Shown here: positions 46,741 through 60,210 of the stretch, piece by piece
Layout: each line of letters begins with the position of its first letter
How positions within the stretch are numbered: the stretch's first letter is position 1
Assembly: GCA_009792885.1 (NCBI GenBank)
Contig: WMCF01000021.1
Coordinates: 4,189,690-4,253,689, forward strand
DNA length: 64,000 nt
Origin: Eremophila alpestris peregrina
Taxonomy: Eukaryota; Chordata; Aves; Passeriformes; Alaudidae
Direction: 5' to 3'
The notes under the pieces: generated by a model
The model's input: only the letters and a program-made list of their open reading frames with translations
The model's database searches: none
Told to the model about the DNA's origin: nothing
Made by a program: the position numbers and the translations under genes

Positions 46741-48174
46741 TGCTGAACACCAGCGTGGAAAGGTGTGCAATCACACACACACAGGATTATCTCCCTTCCA
46801 TCACCAGCCCTGCACAGCTCAGGGCTCACAGCTCAGCTAATGAGAACACATTGCAGCTGGCCTTCCACCACCTGGAGAAGGTGAAAGTCGGCCAAAAGCC
46901 CACAAGACTCTCCAGTTGTGATGAATGGATGGAAACCAAAGTGTGGCTCAGATTCAAGCCCTAGACCAGTCACAGCACTGTAATACTGTGCCAACAGACC
47001 CACTGGAGAGTGGAGGGCCCAGAGTGAGAGGCAGTCTCAAGTATTCTGTGATGGTAAAATGTATGAGAGCAGGCATCCATTTACCTTGGTTAGTTATGTT
47101 TTTAGTTATGCTGTATTTCTGTGCCCAGGGGCCTAATTTATAATTGTAATAATAAAATGTATTATGAAATATAAGCCAAGCACATGCAGGTTCTAATTCT
47201 ATTTCCTCTCAAAGGAAAGGGCTAAGCTGTTAAGCTCCAGGTTCTTTCAACATTTCCTATTTGTGACCAACACAAAAATCTGAAATCAGATATGTACCAC
47301 TGCAAGGTTTTTACAAAGTTCAGGTAAAGCAAGTTAAATGTCTGCCTTTTTTTTTTTTTTTTTAGCACTCAAATGATATTTCTAGTTCCTCAGTGTGGGA
47401 GCTGTCACAATGCCTCACTCTGCAGGTAAACTGAAGTTACAGTTAGCAATCCAGTTCAGACATGCCTCCACAAAAGAAAAGTTACCATCCCAAACTTCCA
47501 GGGTAGCACTGCTACCTGCATTCTTACAGAGAGAGCTGATGGGTGATGTGAGGGGCCTCCCCAGCTCCTAAGGATGGGGACAACCCAAATTCTCTCAGGA
47601 CAATGGCTCTTCCTCTGGCTTGGCTGTAGAACTCAATGAACAGCCCAGCTGTTAATGTTATATTAATTTTGCCCTGGATTGTACATGAGAACTGGGGGAG
47701 GATGTTCCATGATCTCCTCCCCTCTTGACTGGAACACCCTGTGCCAGGCCCCAGCAGGTCCCAACTCTCCAGGTCTCTCCTACTGGGACACATTCAGAAC
47801 AGCAGGAAAACAATTTGTATGTCTGTGAGAACAATGTAATGTTAACAGAAAACTGTGCTTAATTATTGAGGTTGTCAGTAAGTTATTTAAAAATACGATG
47901 TAGAAGAGCAAGACTAGCAACTGTACCATTAATCTACTGCTTTTACAGTATATAGTATTTGTGCTATAAACAGAATTTTAATAATTAAAAAAAGAAAAGG
48001 AAAATTACTGCAGTCATTTTTACTCTAGATCCCACTGATAAATGTTAATATTGACAACACATTAATATTGCTCAGCTTATTTAAGCTGAATAAATAATGA
48101 GGAAGAGTTAATAAGAATACTACTACCAAACATAATAATGGTCCTTAATCTTATGAAATTGTTCTTTACTCACA
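46741..48174. other. AT-rich gene desert, segment 10
   Basis: No gene is supported. It contains poly(T) at 47347-47363, a GC-richer stretch at 47,460-47,800, and a palindrome at 48072-48089. Confidence 0.55.
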
Positions 48175-48250
48175 TGAGCAGTCAATCTCACTAATGTCAG
48201 TGGCCCAAATTTTGCAGTCCTTAATCACACACTGTTACCTTCAGTAGCTG
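48175..48250. repeat. possible ancient amniote repeat relic
   Basis: TGAGCAGTCAATCTCACTAA, then TGTCAGTGGCCCAAATTTTG, then CAGTCCTTAATCACACA resembles the old palindromic repeat of reptile and bird DNA with GAGTAGTCCCA...GTCAATGGGA and CAGTCCTTA blocks. The match is partial and from memory. Confidence 0.4.
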
Positions 48251-51200
48251 TTGTTCTCAATTTAGGATCAAAGCCCATGGTTTGCTGGGGCCATGCTTTC
48301 AAGGGAGGATTGGGCCCAGACTTTTAATAAGGGGTTTGGTGGCTTACAAAGAGGTGATTAAGATCTTCCTTTGAAAAAACAGAAAAAGTAGAGTTCTTCT
48401 TTTGGATTATAACAGCACAGATAGCCGTAGCTTGTGGATTTCAGAGTATTAACTACTAATCCACAAGTGAACTGAAAGGTTTTTGTTTGTTTGTTTTGCT
48501 ATTACAGTATTTAAACTTGTCAGCCTTCAGTTCTCAGTAAGTCATACTTAAGTTTCTTAGCAAAATATTTTATCACATCTCTGTGAGTGTGCCTAAGAGT
48601 TTGAGAGCTCTCATGGTTGCAGGCAAAACCCAGGGTAGGTTTTTTCTGTTTGATTTGGTTTCATTTAATGAACATCTTCTACATATTTCTGAGAACTCAA
48701 ACCATGAAGTTTTGGAAACTAAGCCACAATAAAAAACTTTCTATTTTCCTTAAGTGACATTCAAGGATTGTTGTTTGTCAGCGACAAACAGAAAGTACTT
48801 AGTGTAATTATTATAGCACCTCAGTAAAAATCAGACTCTAGCCGTAGGTGATTGCAGCTATAAAGTTTCCAGAATAGGAACAATGAGCCCTATGAAACTA
48901 ATGAAAAAAATCGCCAACTTCCTCACTCCAAAGTCTGATTTTTACAAGGACTCCATTTCTTCCTGGTTGCCAAAAATGAACAGTTTATTTCAATCTAGCT
49001 TAGGTCTCCAGGAAAACAATTTTAATGTAAAATTGAATAATGTTGCACCAGGATAAGCAAGTGGTTTCAAAACTGAGCAATATTTAGGTAGTGTATCCCA
49101 CTAATGAAAATGCAGAAATCTTATTCTAATGGTAGCATAACTAAAGTTAATAAATATCCAGACATGCCCTTTCCTATACCACTGTACTGTAATCAAATCA
49201 ATTAGAAATCTAATGACTACTTTGACACAAACAGGTATTTAATGTGCTGAAAATGTACCAGATTTCCCCCCTCAAGCATTAGTAAAATCCCCAAGAAAAT
49301 TAAAATCCAGGTCATAGCTAAATTCCTTTGAAACTGGGATTTAAATAAAAAAAAAAGGAAAAAAAAAGTTTAGTCACTGCAAGAATTCTTTGTGCTGTTA
49401 CATTTTTATAAGGTTAAAGCTAAAAATAAGATCAAAATCTTTTTGGAGGTTACATTAAAAAATAGACCAGGTGTGTTCAGAAACCCATCACACATGCCTG
49501 TTAAACAGATGCCAACCAATAAATTAATTAAAGCTACTCTCCTCTCGAAATAGAAAAGAGCAAAGAGCTGTTAGGGACATTTATGGGGTGACGTTCACAT
49601 GACTGACAAGTTTTTCATGCTCTGCCTCTATTGTACAAACCTCTGATACTTCTCAAACATTTTCCAAAAGGAAAATGAAATCCCTGTGTGTAAGAGAAGT
49701 CAGTAACCTGCTTCTGGGCAGTCAGTTGATGCTGGAGATATGGCATGGCTGTTTATCAGCTGGGAGAAGTGAATTAAGGAAACGAGGTTTCAGCAGGGAC
49801 CTGATGAAGATCCTTGTTAATAACCCCTGCCATCACACTCAGGAAATCAGAGTTTGCATGTGAAATATCTCACTGTCCTTTCTATGCTGTACTTCATTGT
49901 GACAATCAGCACCTCAGCTGATCAAGTGAAAAACTTTCTTGTGCTGATCGTAAATCCTACTATACTTATAGAACCTGGAAAAATAAATAGAAAGGCATTT
50001 GAGGAACAGTAAATGGTTCTGAAAGGGCTAAGCAATTCCTCAAAACATTTCTCAGACTTTAAGGACCAACAACATTAATTTCTACATTTCTTCTTCCAGT
50101 GATACAAATTTAATTTTTTCTGGAAACGACACAATTGCTGCAAAAGGAATTAGTGGATGTGAGGGGTTATTAAACATGGCATTCACCCACTGCTCTTACA
50201 CAGAAAAGGCAGCTCTGAAAAAACCAAAGCTGATTAATATGAAAGGCAGCTAACCTAAAAACTAAAACTGGAACTGAATGGTGTGCGCTAATCTTTCTCA
50301 AATACACTTATGAAAGCTAAATTTGGTGGTACTTGCCATTGCTATGCAGGTTAAGTGTTCATGTGAATGATATCTCCACAGTTCTGAGCAAACCGGTAAA
50401 AAATAGAGAGTTTTGTCCTCACTGGTAATTTTCTCAATCTCCTGTTCATCCACAGCTGCCTGAATAGTGAACACTTCACCATCCAGTGTCATTTGTGATA
50501 AACTTTCTTAAAAAGCTCCCATTCATTACTGGTAATTTCCTTAATCCTGAAGTTTCTTGTAGGAAAAAGATAGAAATTCTGTGTCATGTACTTGCTCTAC
50601 AGAAAAACTCTTCAACATGTTAGCCACATTAATAAAATACTCACCAGATCAAACTCCTAACAGCCAGCCTTAGACTGGCCATTGTTTATTGATGTTTGTT
50701 TGCCAGCCTATCTGGAGACATAGGGAAAATCTTAATAGCTCTGGCCACTCATTAGCAAAGCACTGTGGAGTCCTAATCCCATAAAGATATTAAACTATTT
50801 TTCCTTACAATAGCAACAAATGGAGGGAATTCTCATTGCTTATTAAGATGTGGTACATTCTTTGCGTGTTGAGTTTCTTATACTTTGAACTCTTATCCCC
50901 CATCCCTCTGTTTCTGAGGCTGAGATCAAAGTAGGTCGGCCTTACAGAGCTGCAGATGAGTGGCTGCCTTTCAGAGAATATTAATGCCCTGCTGAAGGGC
51001 CCAGCTGGGAGGAGGTGGATTCCCCTGGTGGGAGAGCCCAGCCACACCAGGCCAGCACTGGGGACACAGCACAGCCCTGCCCAGGGGAGCTGCTCACCCC
51101 AGCTTAACATGGCCCAAATCTCACAGCAATTCTGAGCACAGGTCTCTTTTGGAACTGTGTAAACCTGAATTCTGGCACACTGGCATTGAGCAATTTGTTT

Positions 51201-54200
51201 TATAGCAGGGAAATATGTGACCAATTTTGCATTTTGCATTGAAAAAGCATTCTGGTCTTAGGGGTTCCCACTTTTGACTTCTCCGGTTTTAGTTTTTACT
51301 TCTCTCTAGCTCAGCTGCTCAAGGACTGGTGTTATCAGTGAGCTCATGGGCAGCTGGCAAGAGAGTGTCCCCCTCCAATCTCCCACCTCCAGCAGGGATC
51401 CTGCCATACAGCGTTTCTTTCTTGCCTTCAAATTTGCTTGCAAGGCTTTTAAAGGGGAATTACTTTAGAGCTTGTTAAAGGTAAGAGTAAACATGCTAAG
51501 TACTGAGACATTCAGTGGGTATCAGAAAAGAAGAAATGTTATATTCATTACAGAGGAAAATCTAGTAATAAAAAGTATTACCTGCATTTATAGCCCTTGT
51601 AACCTAATTTTTGTGACAAAGCAAAGAAGTAAAAACATTCCTTTCTGCCTTTCAGTGACCCCTATAAGAAACCCCCCATGGAGTCATTTAGGATAGTAAT
51701 TTGAGTGAAAATATATGCAGCCTTTACTTTGCTTGCTCTTCTTAAATTAATAACCCTTACTGATAATTAATCTAAAAGTTTCTAGAGGTATTTGCAAAAA
51801 AGCCCTCAAATTAGTAAGCACTTAAATGAAATAAAAACTTAAAAGACATTATCCACAACATAAAAGAGTAACAGAACACGGAGCTGCGTTGTTCAAATGT
51901 TAAAACTGTACATAAAATACTCCTTCAATATACACTGCCAGTAAAAACCAAAGCAAAGCAGGTCATTAAAATGTCAGACTTGGGGCAGAGTGGAAAAAAT
52001 GCTGTGTTTAAAAGTAAACATGTAGACCTTTTATAATTATTTCCCCTTAAAGTTAACTGTTAAAAAAAAAAAAAAAACAAACCAACAACAACTGAACCAA
52101 AACAAACTAAAATTAACCCCCAAACAAACAACTGTAGTATCAGGATACAGCCAAACTCTAGTCTTAGTCTTGTTCCTAAGCACACCTAAAGACACTTTTT
52201 GAGTCTTTCTGCAGCTGAGTGTCAGCTTTGCTTGTGAAATGTCATTTTCCTTTATCTGTTTTTTCTGAAGCAAAAGCAGAGTGGTGAGTTCAAGCCATTG
52301 ATATTGGTGCCATGAGTATGCTTCAACTAAATAGAGTTAATAACAGGAGCACAGAAACCTTGGGAGCCCCATGTGCATCTGGAGGATCCTTGGGAAGATG
52401 CTGAGGTTCCATGCACATCCCTGTGCTGACTGATGGACTCTCACATTCACTGTTGTGGTGATGTTGAGTCTCATGCAGGATTTTAGCACTCTGTAAAGCG
52501 TTCAGGGTAGAAAAACCTCAATCCCTTCTCCTCATGTGAACTAGAACTGCCCACTGAACCTGGCACAAGACTGTCAGGATACAGGACATGCTGTGGCAGT
52601 TACTGGGCAGCTGCAAGGAACGTTAATGACACTTGAATTAACCTTTTCTGCAGTCCAGTGCACATGAACCAAGATAGAAAAACCAAAGCCTGTCTCTTCA
52701 GACACAAACTATGTTGCAGTACTGAAAAGAAAATGTTGTATACTGGTGTCCCATTTTCTTCTCCCAAGACTTTTGAGCCAGCAACAAAGACTAACATCCT
52801 TCTGACTCTTCAGAGCTGAGGGTTTCAGTTTCCCTTCTACTGGAAAAAATTGCATCATGACCCAAAGAAAAAGAATTCCATCTCGTTAATTTTGTATATT
52901 TTCAGCAAAGTGTCTGCGTATGAAGTCAGTGTAAAGTCTGCACTGAGCTGAGTTCCTAAACTGTCTAAAAGGTGGCAATGCCCTTGGAACAGTTCTGTCC
53001 AGCAGGCACAATTCCATATTAACTGGGCTAGTGTATATTTGAACAACACCACTGATGTACACAGTTATTCCAGATTAATTTTGGTTTTATGAAAGTAGTT
53101 GGTTCATAAAGCAGAGATAAATTTAATGATTGAAACCCAAAAAAGTTGTACCTTCAGGGAGGTTCTGGGACTCCCACTGAAGTCCATGCAGGAATACAGG
53201 TAACTTATTTTGTCCTCTAACATCTCTGTAGCTCTGCTCCCTAAAGCTAACAAACGCCACTGCTGAAAGTACAGGTTGTCACATTTACAATCAGCAATTA
53301 AAACCAACATTCTTCTGGTTTCCATCTGATAAGAGCAGAGCTCAAAGTGGAGAGACAATGGAGAAACACATAATAGCACCAACAAATTCAACTTGTACTT
53401 AACTACTTCTTTTTCTTCAAATCAGCTTCTGCAATGCAAATATTTGTAAGTTGGGAAAAAAGCCTGTAATCATGTTTAACACATTATACTCAAAATACAA
53501 AGACCATGGAGAATTTTAACTTTCATACTTATGAAGTTTCTTTTTCTAGTTTCTGGAATTTAATGTGTTATAATCAAACATACCAAGAGGAGACAGAGCA
53601 GTGGGCAAAGTTTTAGACTGGTATAATTGACTCAGGAGGAGAACAAGGACATCTTCAGGCAGCTGTGGTTCCATGACTGTTTACAACAGGTCTGCTATGC
53701 CCAATACTTCCTCAATTCTTAGTCATGGGGTTACAGTGACAATGAAAACAGCAAAAGCATACTATATATGTATTTTTGACAGCTCTATGATTTTCCCTCT
53801 ATATTAAAACGATGAGTAATACTTAAAAAAGATTAAAATTAGATTTTGGAAAGTTGGTTTCTAGCCACATGTAAAGCCTTCAAGCAAAAAAGTAAAAATT
53901 TCTTAAATTTTGAATCAACAGGGTGACTTCAGAGCACTTCAATACTTGTTTTGGTTTTGTACCAGGAGCCTAAAGGCAGGCTGAAAGTCCCATGGAACCC
54001 ATGGCTTGTGACCTATGGCTGTGATGAAGGCAGTACACCATGACCCTGGAGGGCTGGTACTTAGTTGTAATGACAGGTTTGAATGCTGTTTCCTTTCCTG
54101 TTGTCTACAAGTATTCAGGATGATAATCCCAGTTTAAACAGATTTTCTAGTCCCACTAGAACCTCTGGAAGTTCCAGTTTCCTTAAAGACAGGCAAAAAT

Positions 54201-55194
54201 GTTAATTTCCCCTACAACTTTTATGCAAAATCAACTACTATCAATAATGGGGGTTCCAGAGCTTAAAAAGAGGGTTCATTTTGTGTTCTTCAATCCAGAT
54301 AAAAAAGAATGAAATAACTTTCTCTGAAAATATTAGCTTGCTTGCAGTTCATTGTGAGGATGTCAGAAGCTTGTTCTTTACTGATTTATTATATCACCAC
54401 TGTTACTGTCTTCCTGGCCACAGGCTAAACCAGCAGCCAGTTGTCCATTACCAAACTATCAAAAAATACAGTTTGAAAGTACACATTAAATACTTCAAAT
54501 GTTTTCTTCAAAAGACTTATCACAGATCTTCTGAAATCATGTGCCATATTCCAAGAAAACTCCTTAATAAACGTGATTTTCACGAGCATTTGGCATTTAT
54601 TGCTCAGGAGTTTAAAGCAGATGGTCTTTACACTGTATTTACAGGGCATGAGCTCAACTGTTACCCAAATTCAGGCAATCTGCATTGAGCCAGCATTTCT
54701 CCACACATTTCATTTCTAGATACTGAGCAGGAAAGATAAACCTCCACAAACACCACCTGCATACATATTGAGAGTGCATCATACACAGAACATTCAGTGA
54801 CACCCACCCTCCACAGTCTTCCTTCAGGGTTCCAGTCTCCTGTAATTCAGCCTGAGTATGAGCTAGAACAAGTCATGGCCATCAAGTCACTTTGATGTTC
54901 TTATAATTCTAGAGGTTTCTTTAGAGAGTTAATCAGCAAAGTCTCTAGGATCCTTCTCCTACCAGAAACTTCTACCTCCCAGAAGTCTTTATTCACATTC
55001 TCTATTCTGGTCAACTCTGAAGATTGTAGGCCTATTTTTTTTTTTAATTGATGGTTTGCCTTTTGCTCCAAATAGCATTGCTGCTCAAGGAAAGAATCAC
55101 ATCTACCTTGCCAGCAGATATGGCTCCCCCAGGGTCGCCCACTGTGCTGAAGAAGGGCAGACATTCCTATGGCAATGTGGTTCATTCAAACCAC
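48251..55194. other. AT-rich gene desert, segment 11
   Basis: No gene is supported. The longest frames are 144 codons (minus, 50805-51239) and 135 codons (plus, 54281-54688, opening at TTG); neither is recognised. A-rich runs lie at 49350-49367 and 52062-52077, and an octamer at 53434-53441. Confidence 0.55.
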
Positions 55195-55671
55195 AGGAAG
55201 GAAGGAAGGAAGGAAGGAAGGAAGGAAGGAAGGAAGGAAGGAAGGAAGGAAGGAAGGAAGGAAGGAAGGAAGGAAGGAAGGAAGNNNNNNNNNNNNNNNN
55301 NNNNNNNNNNNNNNNNNNNNNNNNNNNNNNNNNNNNNNNNNNNNNNNNNNNNNNNNNNNNNNNNNNNNNNNNNNNNNNNNNNNNNNNNNNNNNNNNNNNN
55401 NNNNNNNNNNNNNNNNNNNNNNNNNNNNNNNNNNNNNNNNNNNNNNNNNNNNNNNNNNNNNNNNNNNNNNNNNNNNNNNNNNNNNNNNNNNNNNNNNNNN
55501 NNNNNNNNNNNNNNNNNNNNNNNNNNNNNNNNNNNNNNNNNNNNNNNNNNNNNNNNNNNNNNNNNNNNNNNNNNNNNNNAAGGAAGGAAGGAAGGAAGGA
55601 AGGAAGGAAGGAAGGAAGGAAGGAAGGAAGGAAGGAAGGAAGGAAGGAAGGAAGGAAGGAAGGAAGGAAGG
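55195..55671 (+). repeat. (GGAA)n microsatellite with assembly gap
   Basis: Uninterrupted GGAA units run from about 55195 to 55284 and from 55580 to 55671, with Ns between. No variant units are visible in either flank. The open frames here that translate as repeating Gly-Arg-Lys-Glu or Phe-Leu-Pro-Ser are products of the repeat. GGAA is the core of ETS-factor sites, so the tract could bind ETS proteins. Confidence 0.98.
55285..55579. other. assembly gap (295 N)
   Basis: There are 295 N bases inside the GGAA repeat. The true size is unknown, since assemblers commonly fail in such tracts. Confidence 1.
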
Positions 55672-58329
55672 ACCAAAAACCAAAACAAAAGGGGCAAATA
55701 AAGAAGGTGGCTCAGTATGAGCTATTGGATCAGAGGCTGGGCAGGGAAAGCTGCAGCACAGGGAGGAAATGCAAGGCCAAGGCACCTGTGCTCACTGCTC
55801 TGTGAGCCCAGCACAGCCTGTCTGCCCTGAGCCACCTGTAACCTGCCTGATTTCCCAGAAAGGCACAGATCAGGAACAGTTCAAATGAATGGTCAGCCAG
55901 TAGAACTGGAGGAATTACAGGCTTCTACCAAAGGATGGTGATAAAACATTTTCAATCAGAACAGCTGCTTTTAGATGTAATGTTTGGCATTAGGAAAAGA
56001 TGACTTGAGCCAACACAGGCTACCTGCTGTATTTTAAAAACGTGCACATGCTCACTTGTTCCAGAGCACACAATGTATTATATCTCCATGTTGAGTTGTT
56101 CATCTTTAACTGGCACAGTCATACCTGGAAAATTGGATGATTCACACCTGTACTTTCTCTTCAGTGTTAACTCTGTCATTCCCTACTCCATGCTGGAGAC
56201 AACTGATCTTACAAAACAGCCCTTGGCCCTGCAAGTTGCTCAACACATTTAAATGCTGTGCTGAGACACAGATCTATAAATGCCTTAGAGAGCATTTTCT
56301 AAAAGCCATAAGGATCTGATTTACCTTCATTTATGCTGTCATTATAGCACTGCAGTTTGAAATCAGTGTTTCGGGGCAATGGTTAGGAATCTAGCAGCAT
56401 TTCTGTATGAGCTGTCATCACCATCTGCACCACCACTGACTTTTTCTTAACTGATCCAGCTGAAAAAGAAAGAAAAAAACGTCAGATCAGTTTGAGTCCA
56501 ATTCCCTGTGCCTGTGCAAATGCTTCTCTTGGAACAGGGCAGGAGAAGCAGCAGGGGCCAAAGCTGCTGCAGAAACACAAGTGTAGCCACATTCCTCGAT
56601 ATTTGCGTAGAGGGCCAGAGTGACTTAGAGTAAAATATCTTTAGGTGCATTCTAGTCCTTTTTATGATCATCAGCGTTTTTTCACATTCCAGATAGAATC
56701 CATCCACAGACCTGGTGTTTTTCCGGTGGATTTGTTCACACAATGCTTTATGTTGGCAGCTCATTTCTGTCTTAGTCATGTTTTCATTTTTTCTTCAGCA
56801 GATGTTTACAATTACTCCTTAAAATGTTTCCATTTTCTCTGATCACTGAATGTGAATGAGGTGACATTTTCAAAAATAATTGTAGCTTTTTCTGGCCAGA
56901 AACCATGTTCTTAGATTCAAATAGTCTTTGTCTTTTAAACTGTGGTAAAGATCTTATATCTTTGTAACAACATCTGCACTATGTTGCCTATTACTTTTTC
57001 GACAAAATCAAAGTGTCATTTGTCATTATCTGACTGTATCTTCTGTCTGGTAATCAGATGTTTCTATGGCTTTTATTTAACCTTAAAGACATGGGGCCTA
57101 TTCTCCTGGATTTGTGTTGGAAGCACTGCAGAATAAAAGGTACTACAGCAGCCTGAGCTTCTGAAATGCAGAGCAAGGTTTCTCTGCTTCTCTTTCAATC
57201 AGCTTTTTTCCCAATTGTTTTGATTGACTAAAATTTAGATCAAAGTTCTTACAAACAAATGCCTCATTTCCAACACCTGCAATCATATTGCAATGTTTGT
57301 AATGCTTCAGATGTTCTTCAGAACCCCATTGCTGGAAGTTCTCCAAGCCTTTGGGAAAATTCAGCTGTTTCTTCTTTTTCCTTATTTTGTTTTGAAAAAT
57401 AAGATTTTAATTTGCATAAAAATATAAAAAAATATGCCATCAGTTTACCACAAAGGCTTAAACAAGAGAACCACATAGATATTTTAAAAGATCCCTTTTT
57501 TTTTTTTTTTTTTTAAATGCAGTCTTGTGACTTTTGGAGTGCTGACTCATGGTTTTTGTATGTTTGACATCAGCAATACCACAACTGAGAGAAAATCTTT
57601 GTGAAAGATTCCTTTTTAGTCTTCTTGTGACAAAGGGATCCTCCCTTTGGAAAAGACACAGAGAAACAACTATTTCTTATTCATTATAGTTCCCAGTTAA
57701 AAACAAGCTCAAAACCCAGCTTTAAAGCAAACAATCTGAAATATCTGCCAACCCATCCCTGCTTTTTTCTTTAACCATAAGGACTCAAAAAAGGTATAAA
57801 CACTTTTTTTTTCTTTGATTTGCTAAGATTAGAAAACCATACAATGTATGAAAATAAAAATTCTAGTATAATTTAATATTTTTCAATAAGCACCTTCCCT
57901 TAATATATCAGATTTCTCCCTCTTTCTTGTCAAGCAAGAGTCTGGCATTAGGGACAGAAATGACTTTGTTCATTAATGATCATGTATTACTTTGTGTGTA
58001 GGTTTTAATCTTCCATGAAAAAAATGTACCAATTTTATGATGACACTCATTCCACTCCATTAAAAAATGTTTTCCCTTGCTGGTAATCAAGTATTCTGAG
58101 AGACACATGGAAACGTCACTTGAAAAATAATTTAGAACCATTTTGCTTTTAAATGAGAATTTTGGCCCAAAAGTTAATGCACTTTCACTCCAAGTTGAGG
58201 CATGACCTCAAGTTTCTACCTGTGTAAAACAATTACAAATATTCCCTGCCATAAAAGAGAAAGAAATTAGGAGTTATCCTTCACATTGCTGAAATCAGTA
58301 GTAGAGGAATATGATAATATATTATACTA
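55672..58329. other. AT-rich gene desert, segment 12
   Basis: No gene is supported; frames reach about 110 codons. It contains poly(T) at 57496-57514 and a minus-orientation octamer at 57410-57417. Confidence 0.55.
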
Positions 58330-58640
58330 AGTGTAAAAAATTGATCCTGGAGCTGGCTGGTTTGGCAGCCAAAACTAGATTCTTTATTGAGCAAATTCAT
58401 TCATTCCAAATAGTTTTCCTGCAGTAAGACTTGAGGATGAATTGCTTGTGGGCTTGATAAAAATGGTCGGTATGTGCCTGCATTAAAGTATTTTGGGCAT
58501 AAACTGCTTCAGAGGCAGATCAGGTCAAATTTACACAACTGTTGTTGTCATATGGCATTAATCTGATAGCTCACTTCAGCTGACAGTTGGACTTGCTGAT
58601 TCTTTTATATTCACCAGACTTTTAAATTAATTGTGCCAAG
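58330..58640. promoter_or_regulatory. candidate conserved enhancer
   Basis: Motifs include a perfect NFI-like palindrome TTTGGCAGCCAAA near 58360, ATTAATCTGATAG near 58556, CAGCTGACAG near 58577 (an E-box overlapping a MEIS/TGIF TGACAG core), ACTGTTGTTGTCAT near 58540, and TTAAATTAATTG near 58622. The sequence is non-repetitive. Function is inferred from motif density. Confidence 0.35.
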
Positions 58641-60187
58641 CTGAAAGCAAACAAACAAAAGTAGGCTGAAATGAAAACTGTACTCCAGCAAAGGTACAAT
58701 CATCCAGATAAACTCACACAATAATCAAGTCTAAGTCAGTACTGTGCTGTGAATTACCTAATTACACCATCAGAATCACCATTCATGGGGGGCTGCTCAG
58801 CAGAGAATAGAAAACCTCCAGCACCACAGATCACTCCTTTTTTCTTACCCATTCGTTCTACATGGACCTGAACAACAATATTGTCACTACTTCTAAATAT
58901 TTCTAATATTTCTAACACCATTACTACTACAAAAGTACTTTAATTTCATCAGCATTGTTTTTTCAGAACAATAATGAAATCACAGACAATTTAAGTATCT
59001 GTTCACAAATGTGGATCTACTGAGCCCCAGACTATAAAACTTGTGATTTGATCTGTGCTGCACCAGTCCTTCAGCTGATCACAAAACTCATGCTGCATCT
59101 CCAAACATCAGTAAGCACAAGATTAATTTAAGAATGTCAGACTATCACTTCATAACTGCTCCTTAAGAATAGTATTCCATATTTATAGTAACTCTTTGTA
59201 ACCCATTATTTACCCAGAAACTATTTTTATTACTCTGTTAAACTCAGTATTTTAAAAAATATACCATATTATCATTCTATCATAGTAGAAGTACAGTTAA
59301 TAGAAAATATTTCCATTTTTAGTGCTCTTTTGGGCAGGTGGAATTAAGACACTACATGCTGTAAATATATTAATGGAGAGCTTCTTCTTCTCTCACCCAA
59401 ATGTGCACATACACTCAATGATGATGTTTTGCTTGATCAAGATGGGAGAAAAAATATTATCTAGAGCATTTCAACACTCCTGATGTGGTTTAAGCTTGCC
59501 TATATGAGATCTTTTTTGGAACTACTCTTCCCCAGAATCAAAATCCTATTTTAAATGCCCAAGCCACCAGCCTTTTCTTTCTTCCCAATAAAAAAATAAA
59601 AATTCCCCAGAACCAAAAAAAATCTTTAAAGTCCTCAGCTCACCTTCTTTGGCTTTATAATTCATCACTCAAATAATGTACAAAGTCTCAAAGGGAGAAG
59701 AAATTATTTCTGTATCTATGTCACTTGGTTAAAAAATGCAAGTTTAATATAATTTCTGGAAAGAACTGTATGCCTGAAATCAGGATAAACCTGGTATTAA
59801 AAATAAATTGTAACATGAGTTCTCGACTGCACAGCTTGTTGTTGTAGATGAGGAGGGGTGTGTATGAAAGGACTGTTTGTTGACTGTTTCTCTCTGACAC
59901 AGTGTATGAATCCTGTTCTGAGGTGGTCTGCTGGTTGCCTGCAGTGCAGGAGAAAATACAGTTTCCCTTTTGAGGTGTGATTTGCTTTCCTTAGAGCCCT
60001 GATGACTGAACATGACTGGAGCTGCTGGAGGATGTCACACTGAAATGTTGCTTCTCTTACTCTACCAGAGTAACCAGCTGGGGTGTCTTCCTCATATTAA
60101 ATCAAGCCTCACATATGAGGTCAATGAAATATTCCCCCAAATCAGATTGGTATGAACCATTAAATTTTTCTGAAAGTTTTTGTTTAG

Positions 60188-60210
60188 TTTTATTTATTTA
60201 TTTATTTATT
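60188..60210 (+). repeat. (TTTA)n microsatellite
   Basis: About five perfect TTTA units are seen. Confidence 0.9.

Noticed and set aside
54281..54688. 135-codon open frame in AT-rich DNA
   Set aside because: Unusually long for its composition, but it starts at TTG, matches no family I know, and has no promoter context. Probably chance.
55048..55805. Open frames of repeating Gly-Arg-Lys-Glu and Phe-Leu-Pro-Ser
   Set aside because: They are translations of the GGAA repeat and of the N gap.
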